NCBI GenBank assembly: GCA_018714685.1 | Contig: DVNC01000028.1 | Location: 49,564 to 113,563 of the forward strand | Origin: Scatocola faecipullorum | GTDB lineage: Bacteria; Pseudomonadota; Alphaproteobacteria; RF32; CAG-239 | Direction: 5' to 3' | DNA length: 64,000 nucleotides | In this document: piece by piece, positions 32,211-38,679 of the stretch | How the letters are laid out: each line of letters starts with the position of its first letter | Position numbering within the stretch: position 1 is the stretch's first letter | The notes under the pieces: model-generated | Database searches by the model: none | What the model was told of the DNA's origin: nothing | What the model saw: only the letters and a program-made list of their open reading frames with translations | Program-made: the position numbers and the translations under genes

Positions 32211-32681
32211 ATGGAAGAAAAGAAACGCGGAAGACCAGCAGGAAAGAAGTTGTCTGCGGATTTTTACAAAAAATCGGCACCGCAGCGTGAAGACCTGGCT
32301 TTGATTGCGCAAGGGAAAATTAAACTTGGTGCTGACATGGATACTCCGGTCAAGCCGGAGTATGACAGCAAAAAAGACAAGCCAGAGTATGACGGCAAAA
32401 AAGAGAAGCCGGCGTATGACGGCAACTTAGTCGGAATTGGCCCGAACATGACGGGTAGGGACAAGCCCGGGCATGACGAGGCCGGCGGAACGCCGGAATT
32501 GACAGCACAGCAGACGGAAGCTCTCAGCAAAGTCTGCCAGACGGATGAGCTGCTGGATATGATGCTCCGCTCTTTGGAACAATCCGGCGCAAATCCGCGG
32601 TGGCTGGATGAAGCCAAAATCAGCTTTTCCGTCGGAATGATGGAAGTATGCCGCGCTATCTTAAAACCGCAGGGAATCTGA
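32211..32681 (+). CDS. Phage early protein containing an in-frame tandem/palindromic repeat
   Basis: 156 residues. The N-terminal 40 residues are basic (RGRPAGKKLSADFYKK), the C-terminal 60 helical (QTEALSKVCQTDELLDMML). Between them lie three 9-residue repeats (KPEYDSKKD, KPEYDGKKE, KPAYDGNLV) and a further PNMTGRDKPGHDE piece. The DNA of this part is a 27-base tandem repeat with a perfect 9-bp palindrome, so it looks like an inserted repeat rather than ancestral coding sequence. Function unknown. Confidence 0.65.
   Translation: MEEKKRGRPAGKKLSADFYKKSAPQREDLALIAQGKIKLGADMDTPVKPEYDSKKDKPEYDGKKEKPAYDGNLVGIGPNMTGRDKPGHDEAGGTPELTAQQTEALSKVCQTDELLDMMLRSLEQSGANPRWLDEAKISFSVGMMEVCRAILKPQGI
32341..32480 (+). 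repeat. Palindromic and 27-bp tandem repeat inside a coding gene
   Basis: ATACTCCGG (32341-32349) pairs with CCGGAGTAT (32355-32363). From 32352 three 27-base units begin AAGCCGGAGTATGAC, AAGCCAGAGTATGAC and AAGCCGGCGTATGAC. A related unit with GACAAGCCCGGGCATGAC is at 32461-32478. The repeat keeps the reading frame open. Confidence 0.75.
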
Positions 32682-32860
32682 TGGACGACTGCTGGCAAAG
32701 ATATGTGAAGCGGCTTATTGACCGCGAAAGAAATCGCCAAGCGGTCCGGGACTGGTTGAGCCGGTTCTGGATCTGGCGGCCTTATTCAAAATACAGCCTC
32801 AGCGAGCAGGAACTTCGCGACCGGGGCTTTGAAAATCTTAACGAAAGGAACAATCAATGA
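32681..32860 (+). CDS. Small phage protein, unknown
   Basis: 59 residues from an ATG that overlaps the previous stop (TGATG). Arginine- and tryptophan-rich (RYVKRLIDRERNRQAVRD, then LSRFWIWRPYSKYSLS). The stop overlaps the next start by four bases. No family recognised. Confidence 0.55.
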   Translation: MDDCWQRYVKRLIDRERNRQAVRDWLSRFWIWRPYSKYSLSEQELRDRGFENLNERNNQ

Positions 32861-33042
32861 ATGGCAAAAAAGCAAGAGCCTTGCGAGAAATGGCAAGAAG
32901 AATCACCGTCGGCGCGAAGGAAACCGCCTATTGTGCCCGGAAGAACAATCCGGAGACCATCTTATTGGCGCCGGATTGCACCCGCAGTTATTATCAGCGG
33001 ATGAAAAAAGAGTATTACCGCCGGGATAAAAAAGCGCGGTAA
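32857..33042 (+). CDS. Small basic phage protein, unknown
   Basis: 61 residues, strongly basic (ALREMARRITVGAKETAY, YYQRMKKEYYRRDKKAR). The start overlaps the previous stop (ATGA). It could be a nucleic-acid-binding protein by charge. An overlapping reading frame from 32829 is less well placed. Confidence 0.55.
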   Translation: MNGKKARALREMARRITVGAKETAYCARKNNPETILLAPDCTRSYYQRMKKEYYRRDKKAR

Positions 33043-33082
33043 TGCCGAACCTTTTATTAACCTTAATGTGAAAGTGAAAAAA

Positions 33083-33406
33083 ATGTGGAAACGCAAAAAG
33101 AATGATGAAGCCGAACAAATGACAATGGAACCGGTTCAGGAGTTGGACGCGGTGGAAGAGGAGAAAAAACGCAAAGAGCGCGAGCAAAAGCTCCGCGAGA
33201 ATATCAGCCGCCTTTATGACAACGAAAAAGAGCGGGCTGATATTGAGGCCGATATTACTTCCGTCTATGCTGACATGAAAAAAGAAGATTTGAACAAAGC
33301 TCTGCTGCGTAAAATCTTTCAACTGTGCAGCTTTAAGGAAGGCATGCGGGATTTGGAAGTTAATTTTGTTTATGAAACCTATAATAAGTCAATCGATTTG
33401 AAATAA
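33083..33406 (+). CDS. Phage coiled-coil protein, unknown
   Basis: 107 residues from the ATG at 33083 (MWKRKKNDEAEQ); an in-frame GTG at 33068 would add five residues, and no clear ribosome-binding site decides between them. Highly charged, with a long predicted coiled coil from residue ~15 to 75 (EEEKKRKEREQKLRENISRL). No family recognised. Confidence 0.55.
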   Translation: MWKRKKNDEAEQMTMEPVQELDAVEEEKKRKEREQKLRENISRLYDNEKERADIEADITSVYADMKKEDLNKALLRKIFQLCSFKEGMRDLEVNFVYETYNKSIDLK

Positions 33407-33413
33407 ATGATTT

Positions 33414-33457
33414 GCAATGTAAAGCAATGTCTGAAAGCGACATTGCTTTACGTCATT
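33414..33457. repeat. Long inverted repeat between phage early genes
   Basis: A perfect 13-bp stem GTAAAGCAATGTC (33419-33431) / GACATTGCTTTAC (33439-33451) with a 7-base loop, extended beyond a bulge by GCAATG / CATTGC. No T run follows, so it is not a standard terminator. Confidence 0.7.
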
Positions 33458-33482
33458 GCGGCAGTCTAAAAAGGAAAGAAAG

Positions 33483-33668
33483 ATGGCAACCGAACGGGAA
33501 GAAATTTTAACCCGGGAAATGAACGAAGCCTTAACCGTGATTTTGCTGGAGGTATATGCCGGCGTTATGAAAAAGTCTGACGCGCTGCTTCTGCTGCAGG
33601 CGATGCGGGCGACCATAGAACCGGCAATTAAGGCCATCGATGACACAATCGCAAAAGTTAAGAATTAA
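33483..33668 (+). CDS. Small helical phage protein, unknown
   Basis: 61 residues from the ATG at 33483 with AAAGGAAAGAAAG upstream. Nearly all helical (EILTREMNEALTVILLEVYA, LLLQAMRATIEPAIKAIDD). It ends 13 bases before the next start. No family recognised. Confidence 0.55.
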   Translation: MATEREEILTREMNEALTVILLEVYAGVMKKSDALLLLQAMRATIEPAIKAIDDTIAKVKN

Positions 33669-33681
33669 GAAAGGCAGAAAG

Positions 33682-34119
33682 ATGGGATTATTGGATAAAT
33701 TCAAAAACAAACCGTTTCCCGAATGGATGCGGAAGATGAAAGCGGAAGAACAAATTGAAGAGGAACGTCAGGCTGCGCTGGACAGCATGAGAAACGTTCC
33801 GCCACAGTATGATTGGTCGCAGGTCAGGCAGGCACCGGTATTGAACATCAGAAAGACGCTTCAGGAGATAAGCAGACAAATCGACCGCCGATGTTACAAC
33901 CGCTTTATTCTGCGCACCAGCTTGCGGGAAACGACAGACCCGATTAGGGCCGAATTGCAAAACTTTATAAAAAATCCTCTTAAGCTCAAACTTTCTGCCG
34001 GATTGAAGCGCAAATTGCGCCGCGAAAAAGCGAAATACAAGCAAATCCGGGAATGGATGGATGATGTGGAAAGGGCCGTAAATGAGGCCGTATTCGGGGA
34101 TTCCGGCGATGAGCGTTAA
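33682..34119 (+). CDS. Basic phage protein, unknown
   Basis: 145 residues from the ATG at 33682 (MGLLDKFKNKPFPEWM), AAAGG upstream. Helical and rich in Lys and Arg, especially residues 95-125 (LKLKLSAGLKRKLRREKAKY). It overlaps the following methyltransferase start by 11 bases. No family recognised. Confidence 0.55.
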   Translation: MGLLDKFKNKPFPEWMRKMKAEEQIEEERQAALDSMRNVPPQYDWSQVRQAPVLNIRKTLQEISRQIDRRCYNRFILRTSLRETTDPIRAELQNFIKNPLKLKLSAGLKRKLRREKAKYKQIREWMDDVERAVNEAVFGDSGDER

Positions 34120-35233
34120 AATTTATGTAGATGACGCTTTGGCGCGTTTGCGACAACTGCCGGACAGTTCGGTCAACTGCGTAATTACGTCGCCGCCCTA
34201 TTGGGGGCTGCGGGACTATGGCATTGCCGGGCAGCTCGGACTGGAGGCAACGCCGGAAAAGCATATTGCTGCGCTGATTAAGGTTTTCCGCGAAGTTAAA
34301 AGAGTTTTAAAGCCGGACGGCACGCTGTGGGTCAACTACGGTGACACCTATGCTTCAAGCGTTAACGGCCGACCGGCAGCGGAGGTTGTCAACGATAACC
34401 GTACATTCCGCGATAAGCCTTTCTCCACCGTTGTCGGCAGGTTGAAGCCAAAAGATTTGGTTGGGCTGCCGTGGCTCTTGGCTTTTGCTTTGCGGGACAG
34501 ACTGGGTTTTTATCTGCGCAGTGACATTATCTGGCATAAACCGAACTGTATGCCGGAATCAGCCAAAGACCGCCCGGCCAAAGCGCATGAATATCTTTTT
34601 CTGTTCAGCAAATCGCCGCGTTATTATTATAATTATGCCGCGGTGCGGGAACCGGTGGCTGCAAATGACAACGGGATTGTGCGGCATCCGAACGCTTTAA
34701 GTTTTGCCCGGATTGTCAATGAGCCGGAGCGTCCGGGACATAGTGACAGCCAGCACCGCATAACGCGAGGCAAGGGTAACAGCCGGAGCTTTCGCGGCGG
34801 CGGCGCCTATGTGCATAGTCAGAATTTTCAAAATTCGGCGGCGATGGCGCATAAAACAGCAGGAAATCAGGAAAATATAAGCGGTTTGCGCAATCGGCGG
34901 ACAGTTTGGACAATTGCCAGCCGCGGTTTTTCCGAGGCGCATTTTGCGACTTTTCCGCCGGAGTTGGTGCGGCCGTGTCTGCTGGCCGGCTGTCCGGCGG
35001 ACGGTGTGGTGTTGGATCCGTTCGGCGGTGCTGGAACGGTCAGCCTTGAAGCTGAGCGGCAGCAGAAAAACTCGATATTAATTGAGTTAAACCCGGCATA
35101 CGCCGAAATTGCCCGCCGCCGGATTATAGCAGACGGCGGGATGTTCTGCCAAATTGACATTATTCGCCCCAAAGTACAAAAGACCGGATTGCGGTTGTTT
35201 TGGCGGTGGTTGCGGCGAAAATTATGGCTTTGA
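34109..35233 (+). CDS. Site-specific DNA methyltransferase (N4-cytosine or N6-adenine, beta class)
   Basis: 374 residues from the ATG at 34109 (MSVKIYVDDALARL), inside the end of the preceding gene. Motif IV, SPPYWGLRDYG, comes early, and the SAM-binding motif I, LDPFGGAGTVSLEAER, comes late, which is the beta-class order. SPPY is seen in both N4-cytosine and N6-adenine enzymes, so the modified base is open. No restriction endonuclease adjoins it; an anti-restriction or regulatory orphan methylase is most likely. Confidence 0.88.
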   Translation: MSVKIYVDDALARLRQLPDSSVNCVITSPPYWGLRDYGIAGQLGLEATPEKHIAALIKVFREVKRVLKPDGTLWVNYGDTYASSVNGRPAAEVVNDNRTFRDKPFSTVVGRLKPKDLVGLPWLLAFALRDRLGFYLRSDIIWHKPNCMPESAKDRPAKAHEYLFLFSKSPRYYYNYAAVREPVAANDNGIVRHPNALSFARIVNEPERPGHSDSQHRITRGKGNSRSFRGGGAYVHSQNFQNSAAMAHKTAGNQENISGLRNRRTVWTIASRGFSEAHFATFPPELVRPCLLAGCPADGVVLDPFGGAGTVSLEAERQQKNSILIELNPAYAEIARRRIIADGGMFCQIDIIRPKVQKTGLRLFWRWLRRKLWL

Positions 35234-35263
35234 GGAATAACCCCGAACTGGAAAGAGGAACCT

Positions 35264-36445
35264 TTGGTATATATAAGAGACGCATACTTAACGCCGCGCT
35301 CAATCAGGAGAGCTTTGCAGGGACGCTTCCCCGCCGAAGTTATTCTTGAGGTTTTTTATGCCGTTGACGATTATGCCTATTACTGGGACGAACATCGCTC
35401 CGGCAAGGGGTTTGATTTCTCTTATCTGTCACCGCCGGCACAGTCGGCTTTTGCAATGGTTTTAGACGTTATTGAAGAATTTAACGCCGATTATTACCGC
35501 CGCAGCGATGCGCAGCGCAATAATGCACGGATAGGTGCAGACAAAAGGAGAGCGGAGAAAAGTAAAGCGAAACGTCAGACGACGTATTACGAAAACAATC
35601 GCGAAGAAATTAACCGAAAACGCCGTGAAGCTTATAAATTAAAGAAAGAGCGGGAAAATCGTCAGGCATTGGATCGTCAAACAAAAAATAATGATGATGT
35701 AAAGCGAAAAGTGTCAGACGAAGGCATCCAAAGCCAGAGCCGGTTTGACATTGCAGAAAATTCAGCCACGGCAGACAGGATAATTGGTTATTGTAATTCC
35801 TCACTACGTTCAGAATTACCGGAAAATTGGAAAGGGGGTGTGGGGGAAAACCAAGTTATACACAACGCGGCTGTGGATATTGAAGATGCACAGTCCCCGA
35901 CAGGCGGTCTGTCGGGCAGTAAGGCAGTCCAAACAGGGCGCACAGACCCTGTTTGCAGTAACGCAGTTGAAGGAAATGGGGCAGTTAAGGGACACCCCGC
36001 CGCCGTTGGCGGCTCCCCTCAAGGGGAAGGCAGTGAGAGGAAATCGGCAATCAAGGACACTCTGCCGCCGCAGGCTGACGCCCTTGCTGAAGGCAATAAG
36101 GCAGTAAACGGCGGCGAAACGCCGCCGGGCTCGGCAAGGAATGATTATGCGGCGGCCCCGCCGGCTAAACCCAAGCCTAAACCTTGGTTGTCAGCTCCGC
36201 ATGAACCGGGAGAAGATGAGGTCAAAATTACCCAAAAATTCAAAATTGATTTTACCGACCCGGTTTTCAAGCCATACAGCAATGCGGATATAACGGTTCG
36301 TAACGGTTTGGAAAACTGGCTGCGCAAAAAGAAACTCGGTTGTTCGGTCGAAAAAAAATGGCTTTGCAGACAAATTGTCAGTTTTTCCCGGAATCAGGGA
36401 AAATTGTCGGTTTTAATGGGAGTTGACCCTCCTGAAGAAAATTGA
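35264..36445 (+). CDS. Phage early protein with in-frame palindrome-rich insertion, possibly replication-related
   Basis: 393 residues from a TTG start with AGAGGA five bases upstream. Residues 1-85 (ILEVFYAVDDYAYYW, YLSPPAQSAFAMVLDVIEEF) recall small phage domains found at the N-terminus of replication-associated proteins. Residues 85-160 are a basic helix. Residues ~210-290 are low complexity, encoded by five consecutive hairpins. The last ~90 residues (WLSAPHEPGEDEVKI, then ENWLRKKKLGCSVEKKWLC) look folded. Replication function is a guess from position. Confidence 0.55.
   Translation: MVYIRDAYLTPRSIRRALQGRFPAEVILEVFYAVDDYAYYWDEHRSGKGFDFSYLSPPAQSAFAMVLDVIEEFNADYYRRSDAQRNNARIGADKRRAEKSKAKRQTTYYENNREEINRKRREAYKLKKERENRQALDRQTKNNDDVKRKVSDEGIQSQSRFDIAENSATADRIIGYCNSSLRSELPENWKGGVGENQVIHNAAVDIEDAQSPTGGLSGSKAVQTGRTDPVCSNAVEGNGAVKGHPAAVGGSPQGEGSERKSAIKDTLPPQADALAEGNKAVNGGETPPGSARNDYAAAPPAKPKPKPWLSAPHEPGEDEVKITQKFKIDFTDPVFKPYSNADITVRNGLENWLRKKKLGCSVEKKWLCRQIVSFSRNQGKLSVLMGVDPPEEN
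35896..36126 (+). repeat. Array of five hairpins within a coding gene
   Basis: CCCGACAG/CTGTCGGG (35896-35916), AAACAGGG/CCCTGTTT (35931-35954), GCCGCC/GGCGGC (35999-36013), TCCCC/GGGGA (36014-36027) and GGCGGCG/CGCCGCC (36110-36126). They are separated by variants of GGCAGTNAAG. The reading frame stays open throughout. Confidence 0.7.
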
Positions 36446-36582
36446 AAAAGCCTTAATTTTCAAGGGATTTTGTGAATTTTAAGGGGTTTTCTGAATCGAT
36501 AATACGCGCGAAATGAATTTTTGCCGGAGGCGGGACAACAAAAAAATCGGTGTACAGGGCAATAAATAAGGGGTTTTGAGAG

Positions 36583-36975
36583 ATGATCAGAAAAATTTTA
36601 ACACTGGAAGACGTTAAAGTTGAGCTTGAAAGATATTTTGAAGTTATGAAGTGGCTGCCGGATATTCAGCGGCCGCGCTGCAAAACAACCAATTTCTACC
36701 GGGTCGCAGTGCCGCCGGTCAACCCGGAAGACGCTGAATATATGCGGCCAAGCATTACCGGGGAAGACATCTCTGACGCTTGGTACATAGACGAGCATTG
36801 GATGTCGGCGCCGCTGATTCTGCCGAACGAATATGTTTTTCTTCGCGATTTTTTGTCCGGTGTGCCTAAAAAAGTGCTGGCTTATCGGTACAGTCCCAAT
36901 CAAACCGACCGAAAATATATCTATCGTTGGGCGGAGCGGTTGCTGAAAAGAATTTTTGACGCCGTCCGCAGATGA
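36583..36975 (+). CDS. Phage protein of the DUF6362-like kind, possible late regulator
   Basis: 130 residues. The N-terminus (LTLEDVKVELERYFEVMKWLP) and the C-terminus (RKYIYRWAERLLKRIFDAV) resemble alphaproteobacterial phage proteins grouped as DUF6362; this is from memory of the pattern. The end looks like a DNA-binding helix pair. It is the last gene before the tRNA and the late region, the usual place for a late-gene activator. Function unproven. Confidence 0.5.
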   Translation: MIRKILTLEDVKVELERYFEVMKWLPDIQRPRCKTTNFYRVAVPPVNPEDAEYMRPSITGEDISDAWYIDEHWMSAPLILPNEYVFLRDFLSGVPKKVLAYRYSPNQTDRKYIYRWAERLLKRIFDAVRR

Positions 36976-37144
36976 TTTTTATTTTGTCCAAAGTGCCACA
37001 CTTTGCCACACTCTGATATGGGACATTTTTTTATTTTTGCGTTATAAAAAATTTATGATTGGCAAAGCTATGTAAGCAAAAGCCATGACTGACTTCTTTC
37101 TTGTTGACTGACATTGCCCCGGGGTCTGCCTCCCCGGGGTTCAT

Positions 37145-37217
37145 GGTGGGATAGAGCAGTTGGCAGCTCGCTTGGCTCATAACCAAGAAGTCGGAGGTTC
37201 AAATCCTCCTCCCGCAA
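37145..37217 (+). tRNA. Prophage tRNA-Met (CAU)
   Basis: A 73-base cloverleaf without encoded CCA. D stem GAGC/GCTC, anticodon stem CTTGG/CCAAG with loop CTCATAA (anticodon CAT), and T stem GGAGG/CCTCC with TTCAAAT. The acceptor GGTGGGA/TCCCGCA has a G-A mismatch at 1-72 and a T-G pair at 3-70. The anticodon stem lacks the GGG/CCC of initiators, so it is elongator Met or a lysidine-type Ile2. A double CCCCGGGG palindrome lies just upstream (37117-37139). No protein gene is visible in 36976-37383. Confidence 0.88.
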
Positions 37218-37313
37218 CTCAAAAGACGAAATCGGCGTCCTATCCGTCTTTTCAAAAAATTTGACCCGCCGCGTTTTCCGGATCTTGTACGATAACAAAT
37301 CCGCCCATTTTAT

Positions 37314-37340
37314 AAGCCGCCCTGAAAGGCGGTTTTTTTA
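37314..37340 (+). terminator. Terminator downstream of the prophage tRNA
   Basis: Stem AAGCCGCC / GGCGGTT with loop CTGAAA and a run of seven T. Confidence 0.85.
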
Positions 37341-37383
37341 TGTAGCCATTATTTTTTTATTAACTTAACTGAAAGGATAAAAA

Positions 37384-37623
37384 ATGCCGGAAGAAAAAGA
37401 AGAAACCAAAGTAATTGGTTACCGTCCGCTGACCGAAGAGCAAAAACGGTTGATGAACAAAGCTAAGGAATTGGGCAATCAGCTCGGGGAATTTATTGAA
37501 AACCTCAATTGCTCAACTGAATTTGACGCTGATGGGCGTTGTTTGGCGATTGCCCGCACTGAAATTCAAACCGGTTTGATGTGGCTTAATCGCGCCATAG
37601 CTCAGCCGGAAACATTTTGTTAA
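37384..37623 (+). CDS. Acb2-like cyclic-oligonucleotide sponge (anti-CBASS)
   Basis: 79 residues. The pattern GYRPLTEEQKRLMNKAKELG, then ALIARTEIQTG-like CLAIARTEIQTGLMWLNRAI and AQPETF, matches my memory of the Acb2 family (phage PaMx33 protein, T4 Vs.4), in which LAIGRTxxQxGxMALxRAVAxP is conserved. Acb2 forms a hexamer that binds cyclic di- and trinucleotides and blocks CBASS. Tyr13 and Lys28 here have the 15-residue spacing of the ligand-binding Tyr11 and Lys26 described for Acb2. The gene sits alone between two terminators before the late genes. Confidence 0.8.
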   Translation: MPEEKEETKVIGYRPLTEEQKRLMNKAKELGNQLGEFIENLNCSTEFDADGRCLAIARTEIQTGLMWLNRAIAQPETFC

Positions 37624-37630
37624 CTTTTTG

Positions 37631-37656
37631 GCCGCCTTTCGGAGCGGCTTTTTTTA
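37631..37656 (+). terminator. Terminator after the Acb2-like gene
   Basis: Stem GCCGC / GCGGC with an 8-base loop, followed by TTTTTTT. The stem is short. Confidence 0.7.
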
Positions 37657-37661
37657 AGAGA

Positions 37662-38135
37662 ATGAAAACTTTTAACACCAATACGGAAAATAAGGAAGAG
37701 TGGCTGACACCGCCTTACATATTGGAGGCGCTGGGAGGTTTTGATTTGGATCCTTGTGCGCCGGAATTCCGGCCTTGGGATATGGCAAAAGTCCATTACT
37801 GCAAGGAGCAGGACGGCCTTTCTCAAAAATGGTTCGGCCGTGTTTGGTGTAATCCGCCGTATGGTCGGCAGACTTTTGACTGGCTTAAACGGTTGGCTGA
37901 GCACAAAAACGGTATTGCGCTGATATTTGCCCGGACTGAAACAAAGGGATTCCATTCCGAGGTTTGGAGAAAAGCTCACTCTGTCTTCTTTTTTCTCGGC
38001 CGTTTGAAGTTTCATTATCCTGACGGAGCGCAGGGAGATTGTGCAAATGCACCGAGCTGTTTGGTTGCTTACAATGCCGATAATACCGATGCAATCAAAA
38101 AATCCGGATTGAACGGCAAATTGATAATTCTTTAA
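37662..38135 (+). CDS. Phage N6-adenine DNA methyltransferase (Dam-like)
   Basis: 157 residues from the ATG at 37662 (MKTFNTNTENKEEWLTPPY). The family start EEWLTPP..LEALGGFDLDPC and the catalytic NPPYGR within VWCNPPYGRQTFDWL are typical of small phage adenine methyltransferases. It is the third orphan methyltransferase of the prophage and lies directly before the terminase genes, where it may mark DNA for packaging or protect it from restriction. Confidence 0.88.
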   Translation: MKTFNTNTENKEEWLTPPYILEALGGFDLDPCAPEFRPWDMAKVHYCKEQDGLSQKWFGRVWCNPPYGRQTFDWLKRLAEHKNGIALIFARTETKGFHSEVWRKAHSVFFFLGRLKFHYPDGAQGDCANAPSCLVAYNADNTDAIKKSGLNGKLIIL

Positions 38136-38145
38136 TGGTGCTGAT

Positions 38146-38676
38146 ATGGGAACTAAAAAAGAAAAAGCGGTGGCAGAAGCAAAGAAAAAGGCTAAACCGG
38201 CCGCAAAAGTTTTGCCGCCGGTATTTGAAGACAAATTTCATCTGCTGGGCGGACGGCCGCCTTCATTTAACTGCGTGGAAGAGATGGCAGCCAAAGCGAC
38301 GGAGTATTTTACCGCTAAACAGCATGATGTTATCGGCTATACAAAAGACGGGAAAAAGATATACGGACAAGGTTCAATCAGTGTTAAGGGCGTTTGCGAT
38401 TATATGGGCATTACCAATCAGACGCTTAATGAGTATGGCAAAAAGAAAGAATATGAATACACCGTTACCCGGATTAAGCAGATTTGCGAGGTTTATGCGA
38501 TTGACCGTTGCAACCTCAGCAAAGACCACAAGGCCGATTGGATTCTGCAAAATTGCTTTGACGGATGGAAGACCGAAAGCACGACCAAGATTGTCAGCGA
38601 TGAACCGACGGCGGAGCGGCTCAAGAAGTTTTTACTTAAAAAGAAAGGCGCAAAAACAGCCAAAAAACAGGAATAA
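38146..38676 (+). CDS. Terminase small subunit
   Basis: 176 residues. A lysine/alanine-rich start is followed by a gp3-like small-terminase domain: PSFNCVEEMAAKATEYF, then SISVKGVCDYMGITNQTLN, a helix-turn-helix that would bind the packaging site, and a conserved AIDRCNLSKDHKADWIL part. It is directly upstream of the large terminase. Confidence 0.85.
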   Translation: MGTKKEKAVAEAKKKAKPAAKVLPPVFEDKFHLLGGRPPSFNCVEEMAAKATEYFTAKQHDVIGYTKDGKKIYGQGSISVKGVCDYMGITNQTLNEYGKKKEYEYTVTRIKQICEVYAIDRCNLSKDHKADWILQNCFDGWKTESTTKIVSDEPTAERLKKFLLKKKGAKTAKKQE

Positions 38677-38679
38677 ATT

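Noticed and set aside
37068..37298. 76-codon minus-strand frame over the prophage tRNA
   Set aside because: Its sequence is the typical false protein translated from the antisense of a tRNA gene; the tRNA explains the DNA.
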